Source of the DNA: Azolla caroliniana
Lineage: Eukaryota; Polypodiophyta
Assembly (NCBI GenBank): GCA_043228905.1
Contig: JBHGNT010000020.1
Location: 5,890,001 to 5,954,000 of the forward strand
Reading direction: 5' to 3'
DNA: 64,000 nt
A model generated the notes under the pieces. The model was not told the DNA's origin. It did not search any database and worked only from the letters and a program-made list of their open reading frames with translations. Positions within the stretch are counted from its first letter, which is position 1; the number at the start of each line of letters is the position of its first letter. The translations under genes and the position numbers were made by a program. This document shows, piece after piece, positions 10,247 through 20,227 of the stretch.

Positions 10247-13200
10247 CTAACCGGACTGGTTTGTCGTTACGCCCATCTGATGCCGAAGAGACCGAAAACG
10301 GTCTGCCGAGAGACATTTGGTCATTCCATCTGCGACATTATCGGTTGTGGATATTTTCTCTAGACCGATTTTCCCTGAAATGACGCAGTCCCGAACGAAG
10401 TGATATCGAACGTCGATATGTTTGGAGGCGTTGTGGTGAACCGGATTTTTCGACAAGGCAACAGCACCTTGACTGTCGCTGTAGACAACTGGAGCCGAGT
10501 CATGTTCGACTTGTCGAAACGTGTGCGCCAGCCGACCGAGCCACAAAGCTTCTTTTGCTGCGTCGGACGCGGCTACATATTCTGCTTCGGTCGTTGAGGT
10601 CGCTGTGCACTCCTGAAGTTTCGACTTCCACGAGATTGCTCCATTGCCGAATTTGAAGCAGTATCCGGTTGTTGATTTCCGACTGTCTATACAGCCGGCG
10701 AAGTCCGAGTCGGTGTAACCGACTACGCCTGAGGTTCGGTTCGGACCGAAAAGAATGCCATGGTCTTTTGTGCCAACCAGATATCTGAACACATGCTTGA
10801 CTGCGTTCCAATGCGATCGGCCAGGATTGTGCATAAATCTGCTAACGACTCCTACGGCATGAGAGATATCAGGCCGTGTCGCGACCATCAGGTACATAAG
10901 GGAGCCGACTGCCGGTGCATACGGTACCGACTTCATATCTTCCCCCTCCGGACCGGATGTCGGGCAGTCTCGCTGAGAGAGCCGAAGATTCATAGGGAGC
11001 GGGGTTGAAGCAGATTTGGCTGATTGCATGTTGAAGCGTTCCAAGACACGTCCGATATAGTCGGTCTGAGACAAAAAAAGGTATCGTTTGTCGCGATGCC
11101 GACTGATCTTCATGCCGAGTATGTGTCGTGCCGGACCGAGGTCCTTCATGGCAAACTTCAACCGCAGTTGCCGAATGAGATCGGCAAGTTCGCCCGCGTG
11201 GCGTCCAGAAATTAGCATGTCGTCCACGTAAATGATGAGGAAGATGGGTGAACCATCTTGAGCTGTGTTGGTGAAGAGACAATGGTCCTCATCGCTTTTG
11301 GAGAAGCCGATCGATTGGATGAAGTCGTCGAACTTCTTGTACCATTGTCGCGGTGCCTGTTTGAGGCCGTATAGACTCTTCCTGAGTCGGCAGACTAGAT
11401 GTTCTTGGCCGGTGGCCACGAAGCCTTTGGGCTGCTCCATATAAATTTCCTCCTCGAGATCACCATGGAGGAAGGCTGTTTTGACATCTAGCTGAATCAG
11501 CTCCAAGTTGTCGGCTGCCACGACGCCGAGCAGAAAACGAAGGGTTGTCATTTTCACCACTGGTGAAAAAATCTCGTCGAAGTCGACGCCATATTCTTGT
11601 CGGAAGCCCTTCGCAACTAATCTGGCCTTGTACTTTGGGGTGGTCGAATCAGACGTCTCTTTGAGTCGATAAACCCACTTGCAAGGAAGAGCACGTCGGT
11701 TCCTAGGTAATTCGACCAGATCCCAAGTCTTGTTTGCCCGAATGGAGTGCATTTCCGACTCCATCGCCAGATGCCATGTGGCCGAATCGACAGATGTCGA
11801 TGCTTCTTCGTAAGACGTCGGTTCGCCGGCGTCGGTGAAGAAGACTCCAGGAGAATACCTCTCCGGAGGTTGCGACAGTCTCTCGGATCGTCGAGGCATG
11901 ATTGGACTGGTCGCATCGGGTATCGTGGTCGGATGGTCCGAAAGCGGATTGGTCTGCTGTGCCGAGTCGGAGTTGTCCGAGTCGGTAGTGTAAGGTTCAG
12001 CTACCCGTGAAGCTGACCGTGTGTTGAGAGCGGGGCCTTCTTGAAGGGTCGGCACATCGGAAAATGTTACCCTTCGGACTTCGATCGGTTTTTCGACTGA
12101 TGGATTCATAGCCGACTCGTTGAACACAACGTCCGAACTTCGAACGATTTGTCTGCGTTCGGGGTCCCAGAGTCGGTATCCCATTTCGCCGTCAGATCCA
12201 TATCCAAGGAAAATGCATTTCCTGGACCGAGGTGCAAGTTTTCGGCGATCATCTTTCGGAATAAGGGCGTACGCCTCGCATCCGAAGATCCTCAGCTTGT
12301 CGTAATTCGGCTTACTGCCGATCCATAGTTCCTGAGGAATTTGAAGTCCTAGAGGTCTACTTGGCGACATATTGATTATGTGTACTGCCGTGAGTAGAGC
12401 CTCTGCCCAGAAGCCATCCGACAGTCCGGAGTGTTGGAGCATGGAAACTATCCGTTCTTGGATTGTCCGATTCATGCGTTCGGCAATCCCGTTTTGCTCC
12501 GGACTGTGTGGTGCCGTAAATTCACGTCGGATGCCGCGTTGTCGGCAGAATTTGACGAATTCTTCGGATTTGAACTCTCCCCCATTGTCTGTCCGAAGGC
12601 ATTTCAGCTTTCGGTCGGTTTGATTTTCTATCATAGCGAGCCAATCGGTGAAGATCGAGAAGACCCGATCTTTGGTGCGAATTGGATAAGCCCACACCTT
12701 TCGAGTCGAATCGTCAATAAAAGTGACGAAGTAAGAGGCACCACCGAGAGACTGATGCGGCATTGGGCCACAGACGTCCGAGTGGACCAAATCGAGAGGT
12801 CTCGATTCTCTTGGTGCTGATGTTGGGTGTGATGTGGCTGCTTGTTTGCCATACTGGCAATGCTCGCAGAATTGATGGTCGGAGAAGGAGAGTTTGGGGA
12901 TGTATCCGGCTCTAGATAGGTGCGTGATGCCGGCCTTGCTGAGGTGTCCTAATCTTCGGTGCCATAGTGATGACACAGGAATATCCACCAAGAACAGGTT
13001 ACCCTCTCTGAGCGTAACATGTAACGGATACAGGGAGTGTATCTTGGGTCCTCTAGCAAGTAGGAGGTTCCCCCTGTGGAGTGTCCACCCTCCCGAAGAA
13101 AAACCGGCACGAATGCCGTCTTCATCTAGTTGTCCGACTGAGATCAATGGCCTTGAGAGCTCGGGTACATGTCGGACATTGTGGAGTACAAGTGTAGAGC

Positions 13201-14263
13201 CACCTGCAAGGTTGAGCTCTACTGTGCCGATTCCGATGATGTCACAGTGTTGTGAGTTGCCGACCCGAACTGAGTCGGAGTGACGGATCGTATATTGCCG
13301 AAATTGGGACCGATGGGGAGTCACATGAAATGACGCGCCCGAGTCCAAGAGCCATGTGCTCGATTCTTCAGTCGTGAGCAGAATTTCTGAGCCGACTGGG
13401 TTTTCGATTGATAGTATGTTCGGGTCGTCCGGTAGCACATCAGCTGAGAAGCTGACGTAATTGATCTCCTCATGCCGGCCACTCTTCTTGTTGTTCTTGT
13501 TCTTGAGTGCGCGGCAGTCGGCTTTGATGTGTCCGGGTTTCTTGCAATAGTTGCAGATTCGGTTGTCCCGTGACTGGCTCCGTCTTCGCTGATTGTTCGG
13601 CGGTCGTGAGGAATCTCTTCCTCGTATGTTCGATCGGTCTGTCGAACCTTGTACTACGTAAGCGTCGTCTGTTGAGTCTTTGGCGAAAGACTTTCTCCGA
13701 GCTGCTTCGGTCAGGATTGCGCTCGTGACTTCGGAGTATTTAACAGCCGTGGTTGACGCGTTGCACACGGTTGTAACGAAAGTTTCCCATGATGAGGGAA
13801 GACTGCTCATGAGTATCATGGCTCTGAGTTCATCCTCGATTGCCGTCCCCTGTGACGAGATTTGGGAGCTTATGCTTTCGTACTCATTGAGGTGTGCTTG
13901 AACCGAATCGGATTCTTTCATCCGCAAGTTGTAGAGGCGCCGGATCAGAAACATCTTCGTTGCGGCGACCTTCTTTTCGTAAGTGTCCGACAGGGTTTTC
14001 CACAGTTCGAATGCTGTCGTACACGATTGCACCGTAAAGTATACCGATTCCGATAGGTGCATCCGAATCGTGGCGCGGACGATTCTGTCCAGCTTCTGCC
14101 ACTCAATTGGTTTGTATCCTTCTGGAGGTTCTTCATTTTCGATGGGATCGATTTGCCCCTTGACTATGAGATAGTCCTGCATTTGTTCCTTCCAGAAGTT
14201 GAAGTTCGATCCATCGAACTTTCGTAGACTCATTTCTGACGAGCCGGATGTTGATGCCATCAA
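10247..14263 (-). CDS. Copia-B gag-pol polyprotein (1338 residues)
   Basis: Single intact polyprotein of standard Copia length and domain order. The Gag domain occupies roughly residues 10-200 (KFDGSNFNFWKEQMQDYLIV near the start). A CCHC zinc knuckle CNYCKKPGHIKADC lies at about 237-250. The aspartic protease site DSGASFH is near 306. The GAG-pre-integrase zinc region (SLWHRRLGHLS ... CEHCQYGK) covers about 430-475. The integrase core has its D, D, E residues in HSDVCG, RTDNGGEF and PEQNGIAER (about 493, 556, 592). Reverse transcriptase covers about 845-1090, with YVDD near 1009. RNase H near 1190-1260 has SDFAG and STTEAEYVA. The start at 14263 is the first Met of the open frame and begins MMASTSGSSEMSLRKFDGSN. 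No stop or frameshift is present. Protease releases the products, and RT and integrase carry out copy-and-paste transposition in virus-like particles. Confidence 0.96.
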   Translation of the reverse strand: MMASTSGSSEMSLRKFDGSNFNFWKEQMQDYLIVKGQIDPIENEEPPEGYKPIEWQKLDRIVRATIRMHLSESVYFTVQSCTTAFELWKTLSDTYEKKVAATKMFLIRRLYNLRMKESDSVQAHLNEYESISSQISSQGTAIEDELRAMILMSSLPSSWETFVTTVCNASTTAVKYSEVTSAILTEAARRKSFAKDSTDDAYVVQGSTDRSNIRGRDSSRPPNNQRRRSQSRDNRICNYCKKPGHIKADCRALKNKNNKKSGRHEEINYVSFSADVLPDDPNILSIENPVGSEILLTTEESSTWLLDSGASFHVTPHRSQFRQYTIRHSDSVRVGNSQHCDIIGIGTVELNLAGGSTLVLHNVRHVPELSRPLISVGQLDEDGIRAGFSSGGWTLHRGNLLLARGPKIHSLYPLHVTLREGNLFLVDIPVSSLWHRRLGHLSKAGITHLSRAGYIPKLSFSDHQFCEHCQYGKQAATSHPTSAPRESRPLDLVHSDVCGPMPHQSLGGASYFVTFIDDSTRKVWAYPIRTKDRVFSIFTDWLAMIENQTDRKLKCLRTDNGGEFKSEEFVKFCRQRGIRREFTAPHSPEQNGIAERMNRTIQERIVSMLQHSGLSDGFWAEALLTAVHIINMSPSRPLGLQIPQELWIGSKPNYDKLRIFGCEAYALIPKDDRRKLAPRSRKCIFLGYGSDGEMGYRLWDPERRQIVRSSDVVFNESAMNPSVEKPIEVRRVTFSDVPTLQEGPALNTRSASRVAEPYTTDSDNSDSAQQTNPLSDHPTTIPDATSPIMPRRSERLSQPPERYSPGVFFTDAGEPTSYEEASTSVDSATWHLAMESEMHSIRANKTWDLVELPRNRRALPCKWVYRLKETSDSTTPKYKARLVAKGFRQEYGVDFDEIFSPVVKMTTLRFLLGVVAADNLELIQLDVKTAFLHGDLEEEIYMEQPKGFVATGQEHLVCRLRKSLYGLKQAPRQWYKKFDDFIQSIGFSKSDEDHCLFTNTAQDGSPIFLIIYVDDMLISGRHAGELADLIRQLRLKFAMKDLGPARHILGMKISRHRDKRYLFLSQTDYIGRVLERFNMQSAKSASTPLPMNLRLSQRDCPTSGPEGEDMKSVPYAPAVGSLMYLMVATRPDISHAVGVVSRFMHNPGRSHWNAVKHVFRYLVGTKDHGILFGPNRTSGVVGYTDSDFAGCIDSRKSTTGYCFKFGNGAISWKSKLQECTATSTTEAEYVAASDAAKEALWLGRLAHTFRQVEHDSAPVVYSDSQGAVALSKNPVHHNASKHIDVRYHFVRDCVISGKIGLEKISTTDNVADGMTKCLSADRFRSLRHQMGVTTNQSG

Positions 14264-14845
14264 ATTTGGTTTCGGTTGACGAAGCTCGGTTCGGAGTTGA
14301 CTACGAATCTTGTTGGAGTGCAGCCTGTTGGCTCACCCGATATCGTTCTAGTCGGATTTGAACCCGAGTCGGTTCGGCTTCGGATATATATATTGTTGAA
14401 CTTGCTCGAATTGACTCCGGTAACTTGAGGGACAGAACCGACTGGTCTTCCCGAATGTTGCCGAGTCGGAGTGAGCCCGGTTCGCTTCGGATATATGTGC
14501 CGAATACCGATTATTGAAACCGATTATCTTGACCGATTCTGCTTCGGTTGACTGCAGCGATGAGAGAGACGGATCCGACTGATCCTCCCGAATGTCGATC
14601 AGCTAGATGAAGCACGAATTTGGGTTGTTGTCAAAGTTGCACAAGGGGATTTCACCTCGAGCGGTTACGATCACAAGGGACAGAGTACGACCTGCTGGCT
14701 TACTCCAAGCAAGAGGATCTAACGCAATGAGATGCAAACCTGGTTTTTTTTTTTTTTTTTCCTCTTCTCTCTTCTTCGAATGACGCAGGAAACCGAATGC
14801 AGAGACGACGGCCGACAGCGGATTGAAGGACCGACTACTGTGCAG

Positions 14846-14857
14846 GCTCTGATACCA
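14846..14857 (-). promoter_or_regulatory. Copia-B primer binding site
   Basis: The minus strand reads TGGTATCAGAGC two bases after the 5' LTR end. It is complementary to the 3' end of initiator methionine tRNA, the usual Copia primer. Confidence 0.92.
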
Positions 14858-14859
14858 GA

Positions 14860-15147
14860 TGTTGGAAGCAATGTCGTCTGTGCGGAAGATCTTGAAGCAC
14901 TCGATTCCTGTTTATTCCCTGTGTATGACAGAATGTAGGTCGTTGCACAGAGAGAGAGAGAGAGAGAGAGAGACACACAGAAGAGTTTCTATTTCACAAA
15001 GCAATAATACAACAACCAACCTCACAAAGAGGTTACAAGGTCACTATATATAGTGACCGACTTAGGGCAACTACCCTTTATGCTAATTACAAGAATGGCC
15101 AAATACGAGATAGTGTAAATACGTCCATTATACACATGTATTCGACA
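14860..15147 (-). repeat. Copia-B 5' LTR
   Basis: 288 bp, nearly identical to 9768-10053. It differs in GA-repeat length and by one clear substitution (GTGTAAATAC versus GTGTGAATAC). Confidence 0.95.
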
Positions 15148-15306
15148 TCCCAACTATCCGGAAGGGACCCAAGCAATAACAATTCCAATACCTCGTCGGC
15201 TAGCAGTACTTCGAGCGAGGTAGTCTGGTTTATCAGCCCCTAGAAGGCATTCATATGCTTTGCCATGATGGTGTCGTCTTGATACTGAAGCCTCACTATG
15301 TTCCAG
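15148..15306 (-). pseudogene. Copia-A gag, middle part
   Basis: The minus strand reads NIVRLQYQDDTIMAKHMNAF, a stop, then GLINQTTSLEV and LLLLGSLPDSW. This is the typical Copia gag (UBN2) region, with one premature stop. It joins in frame to 9767 on the left (across Copia-B) and to 16531 on the right (across the 1.2-kb insertion). Confidence 0.88.
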
Positions 15307-16530
15307 TGTCGTGAAGATCCGTCACTACATGCGGATCGTGAGGCGGAACCGTTGGGGTTCTAGACCGGAAGGACTCAAAGTTTGCACTAGCTTTAGCGAG
15401 AAAGGAATTAAGATAGATTGAAAGAGATTGAGATTGAGATAAGATAGAATGCTTGACTTTAGATTGAGAGAGATTAAGATTGAACTCTTGACTTTAGATT
15501 TGAAGAACAAGATTGATACATCAATTAGATAACGAATTTCTTACTTTTTATTTCTTGATTAATACCTCGCTTTCGTTTTTCTTCTTCATCCACTCTTTTA
15601 TGACGCCCCATGCATATGATGCATGTGAGGGTACGAGACATGCATATAATGCATGTGATGCATGTTTGCCATTTGGCGCTCATGCATTACATGTGATGCA
15701 TGATATGTCACTCAATCAAGCTCTAATATGAGAATTTATATGTAAAAGTATAATGATAGAAAAAACATTTCTAAGGAAATGACTAAGCTTAGTGGTAAGT
15801 CTATTGCCTCCTATCTTGGGGGTGTAAGGTTCAAGCTTTGATTGCATCCCTTTATATACAAACTTTTACTAGGTTTTTTTTTTCTAGATATTTTGTTCGT
15901 TTCACACCGAAATCGTCGCGATCAACTTATCTTATCAATCCGTCTATCCAGTCCATCTGGTCCGCATCCAACCCGGTGATCCGGTTACGGTTCCGTCGTC
16001 GTTCGGTGCCGTCCGATTCTGGCTCCGTCGCCGTCGCCGTCTGGTGCCGGTGTCGGTTCCAGTTCTGGTTCCGTCGCCATCGCCGTCTAGTGCCGGTGTC
16101 GGTTCCAGTTCCGGTTCCATCGTCGTTCGTCCATCCGTCCAAAACACTATTTGAATAACTTTGCCGCATCCATTCATCCAAGTCATACAACCCAACCCTT
16201 CTATGCTCCTAGCACTTAGATAAAATATAAAGAGATATGGCTCTACTTATATACTCTTACATCCTGATGTTGTCCTATCTATGTGGGATATCTCACAATT
16301 TTGTTTTTCTCTTCTTCTTCTCAAACTTCACATTCACATAACTTGACACTAATTCGTCCATTTCACATGTAGTAAAATGCATTCGGAAGCTCTTGAAGAC
16401 ATCCTTCTTTTCATACCAAGATATAAAATAATATCTTCATTATTATTGTTCCATATTTTGTGAGAAGAACCACACTGGATTCCGTATGTTCCTCACAAGT
16501 TTCACAATATCGCCGAAAATCTTCACGACA
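15307..16530. mobile_element. 1.2-kb solo-LTR-like insertion with 12-bp inverted ends
   Basis: The insertion begins TGTCGTGAAGAT and ends ATCTTCACGACA, a perfect 12-bp inverted repeat. It is flanked by a 4-bp duplication with one transition (CCAG at 15303-15306, CCGG at 16531-16534). Removing it restores the Copia-A gag frame (NRISVLRNIVRLQY). The ATCTTCACGACA end is shared with LTR ends at 18580 and 28873, and in variant form at 62145. A solo LTR of the same Gypsy lineage is therefore most likely; a short TIR element is the alternative. No coding capacity is visible. Confidence 0.75.
15781..15883 (+). repeat. tRNA-like (SINE-like) segment
   Basis: CTTAGTGGTAAGT (15788-15800) and GGTTCAAGCTT (15829-15838) are spaced like Pol III box A and box B, and a T10 run follows at 15874-15883. 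It is too diverged to be a working tRNA. It may be a tRNA-derived SINE or an LTR-embedded tRNA relic. No clear target duplication was found. Confidence 0.35.
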
Positions 16531-16841
16531 CCGGAGTACCGAGATCCGATTTACGGCGTTCTTGTTCTCCAGCATTGTGTCGATCTTCTCCCAAACCTCA
16601 TTGGCCTTATTCTCTTCATTAAAGTTATTGTACAAGCTCATCTTGATGAAGCACCGAATGCATGTCGTCATCTTCATGTGCATTACTTCCTTGGTTGTGG
16701 CATCGATCTTGTCCAGTCTTTGTCCCCAAACTGTATCGATAGCCAGAGATCTTTGACCACCAATATGTCCCTCATCGTTGACTTCCATACTAGGTAGTTG
16801 GAGCCGGTGAGCTTGAACATGTCGTTGAATGAGTCTTCCAT
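16531..16841 (-). pseudogene. Copia-A gag N-terminus
   Basis: From the ATG at 16841 the minus strand reads MEDSFNDMFKLTGSNYLVW and on to RDILVVKDLW. After a frameshift it continues SLYNNFNEENKANEVWEKID and NAVNRISVLR, which is typical Copia Gag. It is interrupted at 16531 by the 1.2-kb insertion. Confidence 0.9.
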
Positions 16842-16891
16842 TTTTTATTTTTTATTTTTATTTTGAAGTTTAGAACTTCTCTCTAATACCA

Positions 16892-17435
16892 TATTGGGAG
16901 AAATAGTGCTTGGCTAGAACCGAGTCTCCTAATCACAATAGAAGAATTAGAACAGAGATAAAGATTTATGCACTTACACTCAAAAATGGGTCAACATAGG
17001 ATATTAACGTGGAAACCCTAATCAGGGAAAACCACAGGAGTTCTCTGACTCCGAACAGGATCCCTAAAGAGGGGTACAACAGAATGAGAGTAAGAGGCAA
17101 TGACCTCAAGCTCTGTGTCTTCACCTTCATGTGGTTACAACAGAAACTGATTCAGTTTCTCTCTATCTCGCTCTCACACACTTTGTACAACTATAATGAT
17201 GATCAACGACATAATGAACACTATTGCCCTAGTTATATTTATACTTATATAACTTTAGAACTATTTACAAATATGACCTCAACAGTCATGTCTGAATATA
17301 TTTACTAATATGGTACTATTTGTTGGTTCATACTGGATCCGGCCGAACTCCTTTCGGATCCATCCGATCCGGTTCCTTCCTTCGACTCGTCTCATTCGCA
17401 TCCAGATCCCATCCGGAGGGACCTGTTTCTGAACA
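16892..17435 (-). repeat. Copia-A 5' LTR
   Basis: On the minus strand the LTR starts TGTTCAGAAACAGGTCCC at 17435 and ends near 16892. A primer binding site TGGTATTAGAG (16881-16891) follows. It matches 67-320 over the shared stretch. Its outer flank is TATCT (17436-17440); the matching duplication is outside the window. Confidence 0.88.
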
Positions 17436-18054
17436 TATCTGGAGTTCGGTAGCTTTTGCGGACCAGTCATTCCAACCTCGTTATAGCCTGTCAAATATCA
17501 TCTAGAGGGCACTGTCTTTCATTGTTTCGAGTAGCATTCGGATCCTCTCCTCCAACATTTCTGTCTTTGCACACATATGCTCGATGGTTACTTGTGTTAT
17601 TTTGCTTGCGGCGCGTACCGGTCTTGGATGAGGGCCCATATTCGTTCGCGGGATGTCCAATTCCTTGGTGTACATCTCCTCCATCCGAGCCATTTCGTTC
17701 CGTATGTGGGATTGAATTTCCTCCACCAATTTATTCTCGACTGCCATCTGTTGTTCATACCACTCCTTTTGCTTTGACTTCGCCTCGCCAAGTTCTGCGA
17801 TCATTTGTTCGGCACGTGAGGTAGCCGTTTTTTGTTCGTCGAGGACTGTTATGGTCCGGTTGTGCGCTATCATGAATGCATTGGCCTTGTCCTTGAGAGT
17901 CTTCGCATTTTTTCGGGTCGTGGCCTCAACACCTTTCTCGTGATCCAAGGACTTTCAAAGTTCCGACTAGAACCATTCAATCTCCATTTCCGTCAATGCC
18001 ACTACATTCTTTGCTTTAGCTGCAATTGCTTGTTGGGCCTCTACCTCCTCGCGT
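17436..18054 (-). pseudogene. Coiled-coil ORF of Gypsy-G, C-terminal part
   Basis: The minus strand reads REEVEAQQAIAAKAKNVVAL and, after stops near 17970, a 148-residue stretch starting MDHEKGVEATTRKNAKTLKD. This stretch is rich in E, K, Q and A with heptad spacing (EEIQSHIRNEMARMEEMY, EMLEERIRMLLETMKD). The composition indicates an extended coiled coil. It joins in frame to 18581-19665 when the solo LTR is removed. I do not recognise the function; a structural or Gag-like role would be a guess. Confidence 0.55.
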
Positions 18055-18580
18055 TGTCGCATTGTTACGCGCGTGTGTGTAGAAGGGGCGGGACCACGGG
18101 GGTCTTGGACTAGGGAGAAGAGGAGAAAGAATAAGATATGAGAAATGGAAGCTTAACACCAGATGAGAAGATGAAGAGTAGCACATAAGCATCAACCAAA
18201 ATAGATGGAAGCAAGATCCACAACAAGATATATTAAAACGAACGATTGATTACAACGATGGTGGACGCATGGACCGCACCAAAACTATGAGAAAACCCTA
18301 ACCGGGGATGAACAAGGAGACCCTAAACGAAACCCTAACCCTAAAACGGTAAGAACTCTACACTAAGTGGTATACCTTTCATATGCAAAATAGGAAACCC
18401 TTCATAAGTGACCCCTCCCTTCCTTTTATAGCCCAAGGAGGGAGGGACCTTACAATGTGGGATAAATTTTCCCCTCTTATTTCTATACACCATTTCCTAG
18501 TATACGTGTGCACATGTTGCACACCACCGACTTGCCCTTTCCACCCCGGTTTCTGCCTATGGATGAAAATCTTCACGACA
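18055..18580. mobile_element. Solo LTR (TGTCG family) inside the coiled-coil ORF
   Basis: 526 bp, from TGTCGCATTGTTACGCGCG to ATCTTCACGACA, closely related at both ends to the LTR at 61401-62145. The flanks are GCGT (18051-18054) and ACGT (18581-18584), a 4-bp duplication with one transition. Removal restores the frame SRVLREEVEAQQ. It carries AAACCCTAACC-type repeats (18293-18340). Confidence 0.87.
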
Positions 18581-19665
18581 ACGTAATACCCGGCTATCAT
18601 CCATGTGGGTCGCGGATGTGGCGCTTTGTAGTTGTAGTTGTAATTCGACCATACCTTCTTGCAGCTCCTGTACCTACTGCTTGTGCTCCATCTCCGTCCG
18701 TCTCCTTGTTTATTCTTGTATTCCATGTCCTTTGCTCCGAGTAGCACCTAAGACAACTATTGGTGCACTTCGACCAAGGCCATGTGTAGTGCGGTAGTTC
18801 AATTGTCATGTGGCCTCCGTCCGCATGCCGTTTCTAGCCGATCTTGCTCAAGGCATTCTCCTCTTCAAGTTCTATTAATCCAGCAATAGCGTATTGGATC
18901 ATTTGTCGCTCTGTGTGTTCTTCGGCCAAGTCCCTAGCCTCTACGACCTGTTGCATTGCAAGGAATTCAACCAGTTTAAACGTTGTGCCGAGGTGCAAGA
19001 TGGTCGTGAATTCGTGCATGACGGCCGGGATTTCTCGATAAGAGAGGACTTCTCTCTCTTGGATTAGGGACCCTTTCCCTCGTTTGAGCTTCCCAGTGAG
19101 TGTCGTTCCCTCGATCGTGTCCGGAACGATTGTTGTTGATGCCTCAATGGGTGCCTCCGTGGCCGGCTTCGAGGTTACGTCTTTAGGCAGGCCTTGGCTA
19201 TTTTTTCGATCCAAACAGCGGTGTTTTCGGCTTTGTTCTTCGAGGAGGCTCCTCTCTGTTATGTTTGCTCCTCTACTGGTTAGCCTATGCGGTTTCCATT
19301 TGTTGTTCCACGGAAATGGAGGTGTTGATTACCGATTTGATCGGCCGGGAGGGTGCGGTTTTTTTAGGCCACTCACTTTCTTCGTCTTGCCACTCCTTCA
19401 TCCAGAGTTCACCAAGTTGCTTCTTTTGGCCAGAGATTGGTGTCTGTGTTGCGGCTTGGCTACCTATATTGGGGGTTGGGAGTGTTGTGACAAGCGGAAA
19501 CAATATTGTCAAGTATGGTGCGATGATAGGAATCATTTTCTTCCCCACTTGTAGGGAGATCAGCCCAGCCCGTAAGGCCGCACTGGTGATGTATCCCCAA
19601 TTGATTGGGGCTACACCTGCTTTGTGTTTTGGCAACGCATGTGGCCTCCAACATGAATTTGGCAA
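18581..19665 (-). pseudogene. Coiled-coil ORF of Gypsy-G, middle part
   Basis: Minus-strand pieces: HKAGVAPINWGYITSAALRA with a hydrophobic MIPIIAPYLTILFPLVTTL (up to 19659), a lysine-rich linker, then 18834-19214 with EFTTILHLGTTFKLVEFLAM, QQVVEARDLAEEHTERQMIQ and LIELEEENALSKIG, then RTEMEHKQ and VQELQEGMVELQLQLQSATS. Several frameshifts separate them. It is interrupted at 19665 by the small LTR element and at 18581 by the solo LTR. Function is unknown. Confidence 0.55.
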
Positions 19666-20091
19666 TGTCAAGATTCGAACTCTTGACATAACCATGTTAT
19701 AATCGAGTGTTATGTGTTAACCAGACATCTAGCATATAATCATGTATATACTTCCTCATTGTAGGTTTTAGGTAGCATCATGTGCATAATTTCTCCCTTG
19801 TATTATTAACACTTGGCACATGCATGCGTACCTACTACCTACATGCTCTATTGTATCACATGCGTGCAATAGGTATGCATACCACTTAGTATAAATAGTT
19901 GAGTTCACCTTGAAGGAATTCAAGGTGAACAACGCCAATCATGGACATATCAATCTAGTATTCTCGTTTCGCCCATCTTCTCTCCTTAATCTTCATCTCT
20001 ATCTTTATGCTCTTGTGTCATTCCGTCATCGCTCCATCGTAGCCTCATCATTAGTGCTCCGTCTTAGTCTGCACTTGGTGTGTCCGTGACA
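19666..20091 (+). repeat. 5' LTR of the small LTR element
   Basis: TGTCAAGATTCG...CCGTGACA. It has a TATA box TATAAATA (19890-19897) and a 12-bp hairpin (19903-19930) around the expected transcription start. On the minus strand the first 70 bases are tRNA-like, with a perfect T-arm CAAGA-GTTCGAA-TCTTG. Confidence 0.92.
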
Positions 20092-20227
20092 GTTTGTTCA
20101 CCTTCCAACTAGAAGCATCACCCGTCTCCATCATCGCCCTTGCTTCCAAAGTTACCATCGTCAACATCCCTTCATTGTCTCTATTTTTTAGTTTCTCCTC
20201 ATCATTGTCTCTATTTTTTAGTTTCTT

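Larger units (their letters stand above)
9768..15147 (-). mobile_element. Copia-B: complete Ty1/Copia retrotransposon
   Basis: A 5380-bp element with near-identical LTRs (9768-10053 and 14860-15147), a perfect 5-bp target duplication TCCCA (9763-9767, 15148-15152), a primer binding site for initiator tRNA-Met, a polypurine tract and one uninterrupted gag-pol frame. It inserted into the Copia-A gag gene: joining the flanks gives LLGSLPDSWETLVVALCN in one frame. Apart from GA-repeat length, I see essentially one substitution between the LTRs (about 10012 versus 15118), so insertion is recent and the copy may still be competent. Confidence 0.96.
67..17435 (-). mobile_element. Copia-A: Ty1/Copia retrotransposon, heavily interrupted
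   Basis: This is a minus-strand Copia element of Tnt1/Tork type. Its 5' LTR is at 16892-17435 and its 3' LTR runs from 320 leftwards past the window edge. The internal region is in five pieces: gag N-terminus (16531-16841), gag middle (15148-15306), gag end to RT (6896-9767), RNase H (321-1107), plus the LTRs. The breaks are a 1.2-kb LTR-like insertion, Copia-B and a TIR element. At all three junctions the protein frame closes when the insertion and one target-duplication copy are removed, which shows that the pieces belong to one element. It has many stops and frameshifts and cannot be autonomous. Confidence 0.9.

Noticed and set aside
15781-15883. Functional tRNA gene
   Set aside because: Box-like motifs exist but no complete cloverleaf can be drawn; kept only as a tRNA-like or SINE-like relic.
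19666-19735. Functional tRNA gene on the minus strand
   Set aside because: The T-arm is perfect but acceptor and anticodon arms are not convincing, and the segment is part of both LTRs.
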